DNA of 64,000 bases from positions 1 to 64,000 of the forward strand of contig NZ_CP027869.1 in the NCBI RefSeq assembly GCF_005490985.1, given 5' to 3'. This document shows positions 14,265 through 22,462 of the stretch, in pieces. Position numbers and translations under genes: made by a program. The notes below the pieces were generated by a model. That model did not search any database. It worked only from the letters and a program-made list of their open reading frames with translations, and was not told where the DNA came from. Numbering within the stretch: position 1 is the first letter of the stretch; every line of letters begins with the position of its first letter. The stretch comes from Curtobacterium sp. SGAir0471 (GTDB lineage: Bacteria > Actinomycetota > Actinomycetes > Actinomycetales > Microbacteriaceae).

Positions 14265-14460
14265 CGGATGCGGGAGTTCTCCACAACTGGGGACAACTCG
14301 GTGAGTTACACGGGTGTGATTATCCCCACTGTGGACGGGCCTGTGGACAACTGCGGGACGCGGCTGTGGATGACCGTGTGGAAAGTGTGGACAACTGTGG
14401 AGAATCGGCCTCCAGTTGTGGAAGAGCGACGGCTGCCCGCACCGAGCTTGTGGAGAGCGT
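14265..14460. promoter_or_regulatory. Dense cluster of DnaA-box-like nonamers
   Basis: Two exact TGTGGACAA sites (14342-14350, 14386-14394), the actinobacterial DnaA-box form. Relatives are TTATCCCCA (14320), TGTGGACGG (14330), TGTGGATGA (14365), TGTGGAGAA (14396), TGTGGAAGA (14417) and TGTGGAGAG (14449). About ten sites fall in under 200 nt, denser than the dnaA-dnaN spacer. No coding potential is apparent in 14240-14539 apart from these. Possible roles are a DnaA-titration site or part of a bipartite origin. Confidence 0.6.
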
Positions 14461-14539
14461 CGCGGAGCGATCTGCCCGGGCGAACGACGACGCCCGCCGT
14501 ACCTGCTGGTACGACGGGCGTCGGAACGCGCGGTGGCGG

Positions 14540-14794
14540 CTACCGCCACCGGGTGGTCATGAGGAAGCCGATGAACATGATCCCGAAGCCGATCAGGATG
14601 TTCCACGAGCCGAGCGAGGGCACGGGCAGGGTCGTGTTCGAGATGTAGAAGACGATCACCCAGGCAAGCCCGATGAGCATGAAGCCGAACATGACCGGCT
14701 TGAACCACACGGGATTGGGCTGGTCGCCCGCCGTGTCGACCGAGTCGGCTCGGGTCCTCCGGGCGGGCTTGGTGCGGTCCTTGTCCTTGGCCAT
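14540..14794 (-). CDS. crgA: Cell division protein CrgA
   Basis: 84 residues: a basic cytoplasmic N-terminus, then two membrane segments (about 33-52 and 63-80) separated by NTTLPVPSLGSWN. This matches CrgA, an actinobacterial inner-membrane protein that helps recruit divisome and peptidoglycan synthesis factors. It lies between the rhomboid and pabA/trpG genes as in mycobacteria. The downstream DNA is the DnaA-box-like cluster. Confidence 0.93.
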   Translation of the reverse strand: MAKDKDRTKPARRTRADSVDTAGDQPNPVWFKPVMFGFMLIGLAWVIVFYISNTTLPVPSLGSWNILIGFGIMFIGFLMTTRWR

Positions 14795-14876
14795 GGCCGG
14801 TATCCTACCGTGACCACGTCTGTGGGAAGACCCTCAGCAGCCCGCGCACATCCCCCACGAGTACGGTGATCCGACC

Positions 14877-15521
14877 ATGACCAAGATCCTCGTCGTCGAC
14901 AACTACGACAGCTTCGTCTACACGCTCAACGGTTACCTCCAGCAGCTCGGAGCGGACACCGACGTCGTGCGCAACGACGCGTTCCCCGAGGCCGAGATCG
15001 CCGACCGCATCGCCGACTACGACGGTGTCCTGCTGTCGCCGGGCCCAGGCACGCCGGCCGATGCGGGCGTCTCGATCCCCACGGTCAGGGCCGCGATCGA
15101 CGCCGAGACCCCGCTGCTCGGGGTCTGCCTCGGACACCAGGCCATCGCCGAGGCGCTCGGTGCGACGGTGACCCACGCCGAAGAGCTCATGCACGGCAAG
15201 ACGTCGCAGGTCGACCACGACGACAGTGTGCTCTTCACCGGCGTCCCGCACCCGTTCACGGCCACGCGGTACCACTCCCTCGCGATCGTCGACGGTACGG
15301 TGCCGGACGAGCTGACCGTGACGGCGAGGACGGGCGGCGGCGTGATCATGGGCGTCGAGCACCGCGACCACCCCGTCTACGGTGTGCAGTTCCACCCCGA
15401 ATCGGTCCTGACCGAGGGCGGGTACCGGATGGTCGGCAACTGGCTCGAGACCACCGGTCTGGCCGGCGCTGCCGAGCGGGCGGCGGCGCTCAACCCGCTG
15501 ATTGCCGAACACCGGTCCTGA
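14877..15521 (+). CDS. pabA: Glutamine amidotransferase, anthranilate / aminodeoxychorismate synthase component II
   Basis: Supplies ammonia from glutamine to component I for folate (pABA) or tryptophan synthesis. 214 residues of class I amidotransferase: VDNYDSFVYTLNGYL, nucleophile Cys in GVCLGHQ (about residue 83), and His/Glu in FHPESVLTE (about 171-176). The partner gene is not in the window, so sequence alone cannot settle pabA versus trpG. The neighbourhood is the same as mycobacterial trpG. Confidence 0.9.
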   Translation: MTKILVVDNYDSFVYTLNGYLQQLGADTDVVRNDAFPEAEIADRIADYDGVLLSPGPGTPADAGVSIPTVRAAIDAETPLLGVCLGHQAIAEALGATVTHAEELMHGKTSQVDHDDSVLFTGVPHPFTATRYHSLAIVDGTVPDELTVTARTGGGVIMGVEHRDHPVYGVQFHPESVLTEGGYRMVGNWLETTGLAGAAERAAALNPLIAEHRS

Positions 15522-15585
15522 CGGCTCCGGACGGGCGTGTACCGCTCCGTTCCGGAAGCCGGCCGGCGCTGACCGGCACCCTGCC

Positions 15586-15875
15586 GCCGGCGCGGTCTGA
15601 CGGACGCTGCCCGCGTGCGGGCGGGCCCTGATGCCAGCGCGGTCTGGCGGACGCCGCCCGCGTCCGGGGTGCGGCCCGTCCCCGAACTCGCCCGTCCCTG
15701 AGCTCGCCCGTCGTTGAGCTGGCCAGTCCCGGGGAGCTGCCCGGCGCTCGGAACGTCTCGACCCTCGAGGTGACCGACGGGACGGATCGCGCCGCGTGCC
15801 TCCAGGCCGACGGACGGAGACAGGCCGGTGGGCGGAGACAGGCCGGTGGGCGGAGACAGGCCAGCGGACGGAGAC
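15586..15875. repeat. Intergenic direct repeats between pabA and pknB
   Basis: A 47-nt-period imperfect direct repeat (copies from 15586 and 15633, shared core GCGCGGTCTG) comes first. Short CTCGCCCGTCCCTGAG-type repeats follow around 15688-15722. Then come three full copies plus a partial copy of an 18-bp unit (CGGAGACAGGCCGGTGGG, 15815-15875). No gene is apparent in 15522-15902. Confidence 0.7.
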
Positions 15876-15902
15876 GCGATGCAGTCGACGCGGTGGAGCG
15901 GA

Positions 15903-17720
15903 CTACTGCCCGCCGTCCCCGTTCCCGACGCTCCCGGTGCCGCCGCCACCCTGGGCCGGGGCCGCCGGCGCGGACGGCGCCTGCGACGGCCGCTGGGCCG
16001 AGGCCGCGCAGTAGGTCAGCGTGATCGTGCTGCCCTGCGCGATGTCGCCCTTGGGCGCGCTCTGCTGCACCACGATGCTGCCGGTGCACGTGTACGTCGG
16101 CGACGCAACCACGTTGAGCCCGAGGTTCGCCAGCGTCTCGTTGGCAGCGCTGATCGGCTGCTGCGTGACGTCCGGCAGCTGCACCTTGCCGTTCGAGACC
16201 GTCAGGTTGACGACGGAGCCCTTCGTCAACTGCGTCGCGCTGCCGGGGTCGGTGCTGATCACCGTGCCCTCGGGAACGTCGTTCGAGTAGCCGCTGTTGA
16301 TCGCGCCCACCGCGAAGCCAGCTGCCTTCAGGGCCTGTTCGGCGGCGTCCTGCGTCTGGTTCGCGACGTCCGGCACGGCGACCTGCTCCGGCCCGAGGGA
16401 CACGACGACCCTGATGCTCTGCTTCCGCGCGACGTTCGTACCGGATCCCGGTTCGGTCCGGATGACCGTGTCCTTCGCCACGTCGTCGGAGTTCTCACCG
16501 ACCTCGACGGCACTGAGCTCGCGTTTCTCGAGTTCGGTGCGCGCCGAGTCCCACGTGGCACCGACGACGTTCGGTACGGACACAGACGAGGACACCGGCG
16601 CCTTGCCCGGCTGCAGGTTCGCGACGAAGAACACCACGCCCGCGATCACGGCGGCGGTCAGGATGATGCCGAGCCAGATCCACGCGACCGGCGGGCGGTT
16701 CTGGGTGCGCTGGGGGCGGTGGTCGGCAGCGTCGTCGTCGAGCTCGCGGAACGCGACCGCCGGGTTCGAGGTCGTGCGGGGGTTGACGCCGAAGAGCATC
16801 GTCGACGCATCGTGCGCGGCGTCCTGCTGCAGCCTCCGCGTGGACACGGGGACCTTGCCCGCGGCGGCCTGCTGCAGGTCCGTCCGGAACTCCGCGGCGG
16901 TCTGGAAGCGGCGCGTGCGGTCCTTGACCAGGGCGTGCAGCGTCACGGCGTCGAGCGCCGGGGACACCTCGGGGGCGAGGGTCGACGGCGCGGCCGGCTG
17001 CTCGCTGACGTGCTGGTAGGCCACGGCGACCGGCGAGTCGCCGACGAAGGGCGGACGGCCGGTCAGGAGCTCGAACAGCAGCACGCCCGTGGAGTACAGG
17101 TCCGTCCGCGCGTCGACGGTCTCACCGCGGGCCTGCTCCGGGGAGAAGTACGACGCGGTACCGAGGATCGACGTCGTCTGCGCGACGGTGGCGGACGTGT
17201 CCGTGATGGCCCGGGCGATGCCGAAGTCCATGACCTTCACCTGGCCGCCGTGCGTGACCATGACGTTCGCGGGCTTGATGTCGCGGTGCACCACGCCGGC
17301 GCGGTGCGAGTACTCGAGGGCGGTGAGGATCCCCTCGGTGATGCGGACGGCCTCTGCCGGGTCGAGCGGGCCGTCGTCGAGCACGTCGGACAGGGCACGA
17401 CCGTCGACGTGCTCCATGACGATGTAGGGCACCTGGACCTGGGCGCCGGAGGCTTCGGTGACCGTCTCCTCGCCCGCGTCGTAGACACGCACGATCGTCG
17501 GGTGCGCCATGCGGGCGGCGGCCTGGGCCTCCTGCCGGAAGCGGATCCGGAACGTCGGGTCCGTCGCGAGGCTCGGCTTGAGGAGCTTCACCGCGACCTT
17601 GCGACCGAGTCGCGTGTCGGTCCCCACGTGCACCGTCGCCATGCCCCCGCGACCGATGGCTTCACCGATCTCGTAGCGGTTGGCGAGGAGCGTGATCCCC
17701 GCGGTCACACCTTCTGGCAC
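15903..17720 (-). CDS. pknB: Serine/threonine protein kinase PknB with PASTA domains
   Basis: Membrane kinase coupling cell-wall state to growth and division. 605 residues from GTG 17720, which has GGAGG 5 nt upstream. Kinase domain with GRGGMATV glycine loop, VAVKLLK lysine, HRDIKPANV catalytic loop and DFG. One membrane helix (about 325-345) follows. The outside has three PASTA repeats (about 355-550) that bind muropeptides, then a Pro/Ala/Gly-rich tail. It is the last gene of the fha-pstP-rodA-pbpA-pknA-pknB cluster. A hairpin separates it from pknA. Confidence 0.95.
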   Translation of the reverse strand: MPEGVTAGITLLANRYEIGEAIGRGGMATVHVGTDTRLGRKVAVKLLKPSLATDPTFRIRFRQEAQAAARMAHPTIVRVYDAGEETVTEASGAQVQVPYIVMEHVDGRALSDVLDDGPLDPAEAVRITEGILTALEYSHRAGVVHRDIKPANVMVTHGGQVKVMDFGIARAITDTSATVAQTTSILGTASYFSPEQARGETVDARTDLYSTGVLLFELLTGRPPFVGDSPVAVAYQHVSEQPAAPSTLAPEVSPALDAVTLHALVKDRTRRFQTAAEFRTDLQQAAAGKVPVSTRRLQQDAAHDASTMLFGVNPRTTSNPAVAFRELDDDAADHRPQRTQNRPPVAWIWLGIILTAAVIAGVVFFVANLQPGKAPVSSSVSVPNVVGATWDSARTELEKRELSAVEVGENSDDVAKDTVIRTEPGSGTNVARKQSIRVVVSLGPEQVAVPDVANQTQDAAEQALKAAGFAVGAINSGYSNDVPEGTVISTDPGSATQLTKGSVVNLTVSNGKVQLPDVTQQPISAANETLANLGLNVVASPTYTCTGSIVVQQSAPKGDIAQGSTITLTYCAASAQRPSQAPSAPAAPAQGGGGTGSVGNGDGGQ

Positions 17721-17782
17721 GTACTCCTCCGAATGTCCGTCCGGGCAAGTGTACGGCAGGGGTTCCTGCCCGAACGCTGACG

Positions 17783-17830
17783 ACGGGGGCTGCCGACGAA
17801 CCGTTACACAACGGTGTCGACAGCCCCCGT
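17783..17830 (-). terminator. Hairpin between pknA and pknB
   Basis: Stem ACGGGGGCTG (17783-17792) with CAGCCCCCGT (17821-17830), extended inside by CGAC/GTCG with one unpaired base per side, and an inner AACCGTT/AACGGTT-type palindrome. It lies between the pknA stop and pknB start, so it could attenuate read-through. Confidence 0.5.
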
Positions 17831-17850
17831 TCGGGTGGCGATCGGTCCTG

Positions 17851-19566
17851 CTACGGGGCCCGGGTCGGCGTGGCCGACGGCGTCTCCGTCGGCGTCGGGG
17901 TGGCCTGCTCCCACGTCGCGGTCGCCGGGTCCGAGGACTCCGAGGCGGCGAGCGAGCCGCACGTGACCGTGTACGAGAACGACACCGGGGCACCCACGGC
18001 GTCCGCCTGGATCGTGACGGCCGTCGAGCTGGTGTCCCCGGAGGTCGCGCCCGAGGCGTCCTTGCCGCCCGAGACGGTCCAGCTGTACTTGGACACCGTG
18101 TAGCCGTCCGGGCAGGTCGCGGCGGACCAGCTGAAGGTGACCTGGCCGGACTCCGACACCGTTCCGGCGTTCGGGGTGTTCGGCTTGTTGGCCGTCGGCG
18201 GGGTCGTGTACTGCGTGATCGTGACGAGCGTCCCCTCGACCACGCTGCCGGTCGGGGTGATGTCCGCGACCGTCTCGGCCTGCTGTGCCGTCGGCGCGGG
18301 GCTGCCGTCCTGGACGGTGACCTCGAAGCCGCGGCCCTCGAGCTCGCCCCGGACCTCGTCGGCGTTGCGTCCGACGTAGTCGCTCTTGTTCAGGAAGACC
18401 CGGGTCGTCGTGGGCGTCGGCGTCGGGGTCGACCTGGTCGGCGTCGGCGACGAGGACGTCGGTGCCGGCGTCGGTTCGTCCGAGCCACCGAGCGCGAACG
18501 CCGCGATGACGCCGCCGATCAGGAGCACCGCGAGGACGCCGACGAGCCACCAGATCCAGGCGCGCTTCTTCTTCGGCTCGTCGTCCTCCGGGGCCGCGGG
18601 CGACCGCGGGGTGCCGGGGCCCGCGACCGCACCGGCCTGTGTGCCGATCAGCGCGGTCGCCGCGTCGTCACCGGGACGCTGCGGCGGGTTGAACGCGACG
18701 GTCCCGGCGCCACCCACAGCGGGCACGGCGACGGTCGCGGCGGCGACGTCCCCGCGTCGCAGCGCCTGCGCCGCACGGGCCAGGTTCGCGGCGGTCGCCG
18801 GACGGTCCGCCGGCTTCTTCGCGATGCAGGACAGCACGAGTGCCGACACCGGCTCGGGCACGTCGCCCGGCAGCGCTGGCGGCTGCTCGTTGATGTGCGC
18901 CATCGCGATCGCGACCTGGGACTCGCCGGTGAACGGACGACGGCCGGCCAGGCACTCGTACGCGACGATGCCGAGCGAGTAGATGTCGGTCGACGGCGAG
19001 GCCGGGTGGCCGCTCGCCTGCTCCGGGGACAGGTACTGGACGGTGCCCATCACCTGGCCGGTCGCGGTGAGCGGGACCTGGTCGGCGATGCGCGCGATGC
19101 CGAAGTCGGTGATCTTCACGCGTCCGTCGGGCGTGATGAGGAGGTTGCCCGGCTTGATGTCACGATGCACCAGCCCGACGGCGTGCGCGGCCTGCAGGGC
19201 GTTCGCGGTCTGGGCGACGATGTCGAGCACCTTGTCGACGGGCAGCGTGTGCTCCCGTTCGATCATGGTGGACAGCGCCTCGCCCGGGACGAGCTCCATC
19301 ACGAGGTAGGCGCTGCCGTCCTCTTCGCCGTAGTCGAAGACGTTGGCGATGCCCTCGTGGTTGACGAGCGCGGCGTGACGGGCCTCGGCGCGGAAGCGCT
19401 CGAGGAAGCCCGGGTCACCGAGGTACTCGTCCTTCAGGATCTTGAGCGCGACGGTCCGGCCGATGACGAGGTCGGTCGCCTGCCACACCTCGCCCATGCC
19501 GCCGATCGCGACACGGGAGGAGAGCTGGTACCGCCCACCGAAAGTGAGTCCGCTGGTGGGTCTCAT
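17851..19566 (-). CDS. pknA: Serine/threonine protein kinase PknA-like
   Basis: 571 residues from ATG 19566, which overlaps the pbpA stop by 4 nt (ATGA). Kinase domain (about 8-275): IGGMGEV loop, VALKILK, HRDIKPGN, DFGIARI. A Lys-rich stretch precedes the membrane helix (about 348-372). Unlike typical PknA with a short outside tail, this one has a Pro/Thr linker, one PASTA-like unit (about 405-465) and a second Ig/Fn3-like beta segment (about 475-560) before a Thr/Pro tail. It probably phosphorylates divisome and wall-synthesis proteins. Confidence 0.92.
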   Translation of the reverse strand: MRPTSGLTFGGRYQLSSRVAIGGMGEVWQATDLVIGRTVALKILKDEYLGDPGFLERFRAEARHAALVNHEGIANVFDYGEEDGSAYLVMELVPGEALSTMIEREHTLPVDKVLDIVAQTANALQAAHAVGLVHRDIKPGNLLITPDGRVKITDFGIARIADQVPLTATGQVMGTVQYLSPEQASGHPASPSTDIYSLGIVAYECLAGRRPFTGESQVAIAMAHINEQPPALPGDVPEPVSALVLSCIAKKPADRPATAANLARAAQALRRGDVAAATVAVPAVGGAGTVAFNPPQRPGDDAATALIGTQAGAVAGPGTPRSPAAPEDDEPKKKRAWIWWLVGVLAVLLIGGVIAAFALGGSDEPTPAPTSSSPTPTRSTPTPTPTTTRVFLNKSDYVGRNADEVRGELEGRGFEVTVQDGSPAPTAQQAETVADITPTGSVVEGTLVTITQYTTPPTANKPNTPNAGTVSESGQVTFSWSAATCPDGYTVSKYSWTVSGGKDASGATSGDTSSTAVTIQADAVGAPVSFSYTVTCGSLAASESSDPATATWEQATPTPTETPSATPTRAP

Positions 19567-21017
19567 TTGTTCAGCACCGCCTCCATGACCTTCTTCGCGA
19601 CCGGAGCCGCGACCGTGTTGCCGACGCCGGACTGCCCGAGTCCGCCACCGTTCCCGACGACGACCGCCACGGCCACCTCCGGGTCCTTCGCCGGGGCGAA
19701 CCCCGTGAACCACAGCGTGTACGGGTCGCCCGTACCGCCTTCCGCCGTGCCCGTCTTGCCCGCGACGTCGACTCCGTCGATCTTGGCATTGGTGCCGGTC
19801 CCGGCGTTGACGACGCTCTGCATCGCCTCGGTCAGGTCGGCCGCCTCGGAGCCGGACAGCGGGTCGCTGTACTGCTTCGGCGAGAACGACTCGACGGTCT
19901 TCAGGTCGCTCGTGGTGATCGAGTCGACGAGCGACGGCTGCATGACCTTCCCGCCGTTCGCGATGCCGGCGGACACCATCGCCATCTGCAGCGGCGAGAC
20001 GCGCACGCTGGCCTGACCGAACGCACTGAGCATGAGCTGCGCCGTCGAGTCCACCTCGGGGTACTGGCTCGCGGTCGCGCGCATCGGCACCTCGATCGCG
20101 TCGCCGAACCCGTACTCGTCCGCGACGGACTTGATCGTGTCGTAGCCGAGCTTCTGACCGAGCTCGGCGAACGGGATGTTGCACGAGTACTGGATCGCCG
20201 TGCGGAGCTGCACGGTCTCGCCGCCGCCGCAGGAGCCACCTTCGGCGTTGTTGATGTACGTGCTGGTCCCCGGGAGCTGCAGGCGGGAGGGGTTCGGGAA
20301 CTCGGAGTCGAGCGTGTACTTGCCGTCCTTCAGCGCGGCGGACGCGACGACGAGCTTGAAGACCGAACCCGGCGTGTACAGGTCGCCGCCGATCGCGCGG
20401 TTCTGCAGCGGGGTCGGGGTCTGCTGGAGCAGGGCGTCGTACTGCTGCTTCACCTGCGCGGTGTCGTGCGAGGTCAGCGCGTTCGGGTCGTAGGCCGGCT
20501 TCGACACCATCGCGAGGATCTTGCCGGTCGACGGCTGGATCGCGACGACCGCACCGCTGTTCTCGCCGAGCGCGTCGTACGCGGCCTGCTGCACGGCGGG
20601 GTCGATGGTCAGGTTGACGTTGTCGCCCTGGACGTCCTGGCCGGTGAGGATCGCGTTGAGGTTCTGGAAGAACGACGCGTCGGAGTTGCCGGAGAGCACG
20701 GCGTTCTCGGCGCTCTCGATGCCGGTGTTGCCCTGGCCGATCGTGAAGTAGCCGGTCACGGCGGAGTACAGCGCACCGTTCGTGTACTTGCGCTGGTACT
20801 GGTACTGGTCGTCCGACGGGGTGGACTCGGCGATCGGGCTGCCGTCGACCAGGATGGCGCCGCGCTTGGTCGAGTAGCTGTCGAGGATCGTGCGGGAGTT
20901 CCGCGAGTCGGCTCGCAGGGAGTCGGCCGCGAAGAACTGGATGGACGTCGTCGACACGAAGAGCGCGACGAACATGAGCACGATGACGGTCGAGACGCCG
21001 CGGAGCTGTCGGTTCAC
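19563..21017 (-). CDS. pbpA: Penicillin-binding protein 2 / PbpA transpeptidase
   Basis: Cross-links peptidoglycan as partner of the RodA glycosyltransferase. 484 residues. GTG start at 21017 (VNRQLRG) with AAGGAG upstream. One N-terminal membrane anchor (about 8-30). The transpeptidase motifs appear in order: SxxK as PGSVFKLV, SxN as SCN in YSCNIPF, and KTG as AGKTGTAE. The start overlaps the rodA stop by 4 nt (GTGA). Upstream extension of the open frame belongs to rodA in another frame. Confidence 0.95.
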   Translation of the reverse strand: MNRQLRGVSTVIVLMFVALFVSTTSIQFFAADSLRADSRNSRTILDSYSTKRGAILVDGSPIAESTPSDDQYQYQRKYTNGALYSAVTGYFTIGQGNTGIESAENAVLSGNSDASFFQNLNAILTGQDVQGDNVNLTIDPAVQQAAYDALGENSGAVVAIQPSTGKILAMVSKPAYDPNALTSHDTAQVKQQYDALLQQTPTPLQNRAIGGDLYTPGSVFKLVVASAALKDGKYTLDSEFPNPSRLQLPGTSTYINNAEGGSCGGGETVQLRTAIQYSCNIPFAELGQKLGYDTIKSVADEYGFGDAIEVPMRATASQYPEVDSTAQLMLSAFGQASVRVSPLQMAMVSAGIANGGKVMQPSLVDSITTSDLKTVESFSPKQYSDPLSGSEAADLTEAMQSVVNAGTGTNAKIDGVDVAGKTGTAEGGTGDPYTLWFTGFAPAKDPEVAVAVVVGNGGGLGQSGVGNTVAAPVAKKVMEAVLNK

Positions 21018-22462
21018 CGGGAGCGCTCCTTCCTGGTCGTCGCACCGCGTCCGGAACGGCCGCGGGCGGCGGGCACCGCGCCCTGCTGGACGCGCTGTTC
21101 TGCGGGGATCGAGTCGGTCAGGCGCAGCAGCATCGCCGCGATGATCCAGTTCGCGATGAGCGACGACCCACCGGCGGCCATGAACGGTGTCGTCAGGCCG
21201 GTCACGGGGATGATCCGGGTGATGCCGCCGACGACGACGAAGACCTGCAGCGCGATGATGAAGCCGAAGCCGACGCCGAGCAGCTTGCCGAAGTCGTCCT
21301 GGGCCATGAACGCCACGCGGAGCCCACGGGACGCCAGGACGATGAACAGGGCGAGGATCGCGAAGACGCCGATCAGCCCGAGTTCCTCGCCGAGCGACGC
21401 GACGATGTAGTCCGCGTTGGCGACGGGCGTGATGTACGGGCGGCCCTGGCCGAGGCCGGTGCCGGTGATCCCGCCGTTCGCGAAGCCGAACAGGCCCTGG
21501 ACGAGCTGGTAGCTGCCCTGGGTCTGACGGTCGAAGATCGCCTGGTTGAACGGGTCCAACCACTGCTCGAAGCGGCCGCGCACGTACACGAGCACCGACT
21601 GCGCGACGAGGGCACCGCCGATGAACAGCCCGAGGCCGATGACCACCCAGCCGAGCCGGGCGGTCGCGACGTAGATCATCACGAGGAACAGGCCGAAGTA
21701 CAGCAGCGCGGTGCCGAGGTCGCGCTGGAACACGAGGACGGCCATCGCCGACGCCCACATCACCAGGATCGGGCCGAGGTCGCGGGCGCGCGGGAACGTC
21801 ATGCCCGCGAACTTCTTGCCGACGATCGACAGGGAGTCCCTGGCGGTGACGAGGTACCCGGCGAAGAACAGCGCCATGGTGATCTTCGCGAGTTCGCCGG
21901 GCTGGAACGAGAACGGACCGATGCGGATCCACACCCGGGCGCCGCCGATGTTCTCCCCGATGCCGGGGAGCATCGGCAGGAGCAGCAGCGCGATGGTCGC
22001 GAACATGAAGATGTAGCGGTAGCGCTGCAGGAAGCGGTGGTTGCGGACCACGACGACGGTGATGGTCGCCAGGACCATCGCGAGCATCGTCCAGACGATC
22101 TGCTTGACCCCGATGGCGTCCCAGCCGGTCAGGCCGTTGTGCACGTCGATGCGGTAGATCTCGGCGATCCCGATGCCGTTCAGCACGAGGGCGATCGGCA
22201 GCACGAACGGGTCCGCGTGCTTGGCGACGATCCGGAGCACGACGTGCATGACGAGCGCGAGCCCGAGGATCCCGGCGCCGACCCAGAGCACGCCGGTGTC
22301 GAAGATCCGGCCCTTGGTGCCGAGCTGCACGAGCACCATCGCGCCGGCGCAGATGCCGCAGGCGATGACGAGGAGCACGAGCTCGAGGTTCCGGGCACGC
22401 GCCGGCTCACGCAGCTTGATCGTGATCGCCTGCGTGAAGGACTGGGCGGTCGCGGTGCTCAT
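21014..22462 (-). CDS. rodA: SEDS peptidoglycan glycosyltransferase RodA/FtsW
   Basis: Polymerises lipid II into glycan strands in the cytoplasmic membrane. 482 residues with about ten to twelve hydrophobic segments and the SEDS family motifs (FQPGELAKI, ELGLIG, MAAGGSSLIANW). ATG at 22462 overlaps the stop of the phosphatase gene by one base (TGATG). The adjacent PbpA is its expected transpeptidase partner. Confidence 0.95.
   Translation of the reverse strand: MSTATAQSFTQAITIKLREPARARNLELVLLVIACGICAGAMVLVQLGTKGRIFDTGVLWVGAGILGLALVMHVVLRIVAKHADPFVLPIALVLNGIGIAEIYRIDVHNGLTGWDAIGVKQIVWTMLAMVLATITVVVVRNHRFLQRYRYIFMFATIALLLLPMLPGIGENIGGARVWIRIGPFSFQPGELAKITMALFFAGYLVTARDSLSIVGKKFAGMTFPRARDLGPILVMWASAMAVLVFQRDLGTALLYFGLFLVMIYVATARLGWVVIGLGLFIGGALVAQSVLVYVRGRFEQWLDPFNQAIFDRQTQGSYQLVQGLFGFANGGITGTGLGQGRPYITPVANADYIVASLGEELGLIGVFAILALFIVLASRGLRVAFMAQDDFGKLLGVGFGFIIALQVFVVVGGITRIIPVTGLTTPFMAAGGSSLIANWIIAAMLLRLTDSIPAEQRVQQGAVPAARGRSGRGATTRKERSR

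Noticed and set aside
15815..15875. 18-bp tandem repeats considered as a CRISPR array
   Set aside because: The copies are directly contiguous with no unique spacers and no cas genes are present.
17851..21045. A 1064-codon open frame that would fuse PknA to an upstream Arg/Pro-rich region
   Set aside because: The upstream part is an out-of-frame shadow of pbpA. A proper ATG with ATGA overlap exists at 19566.
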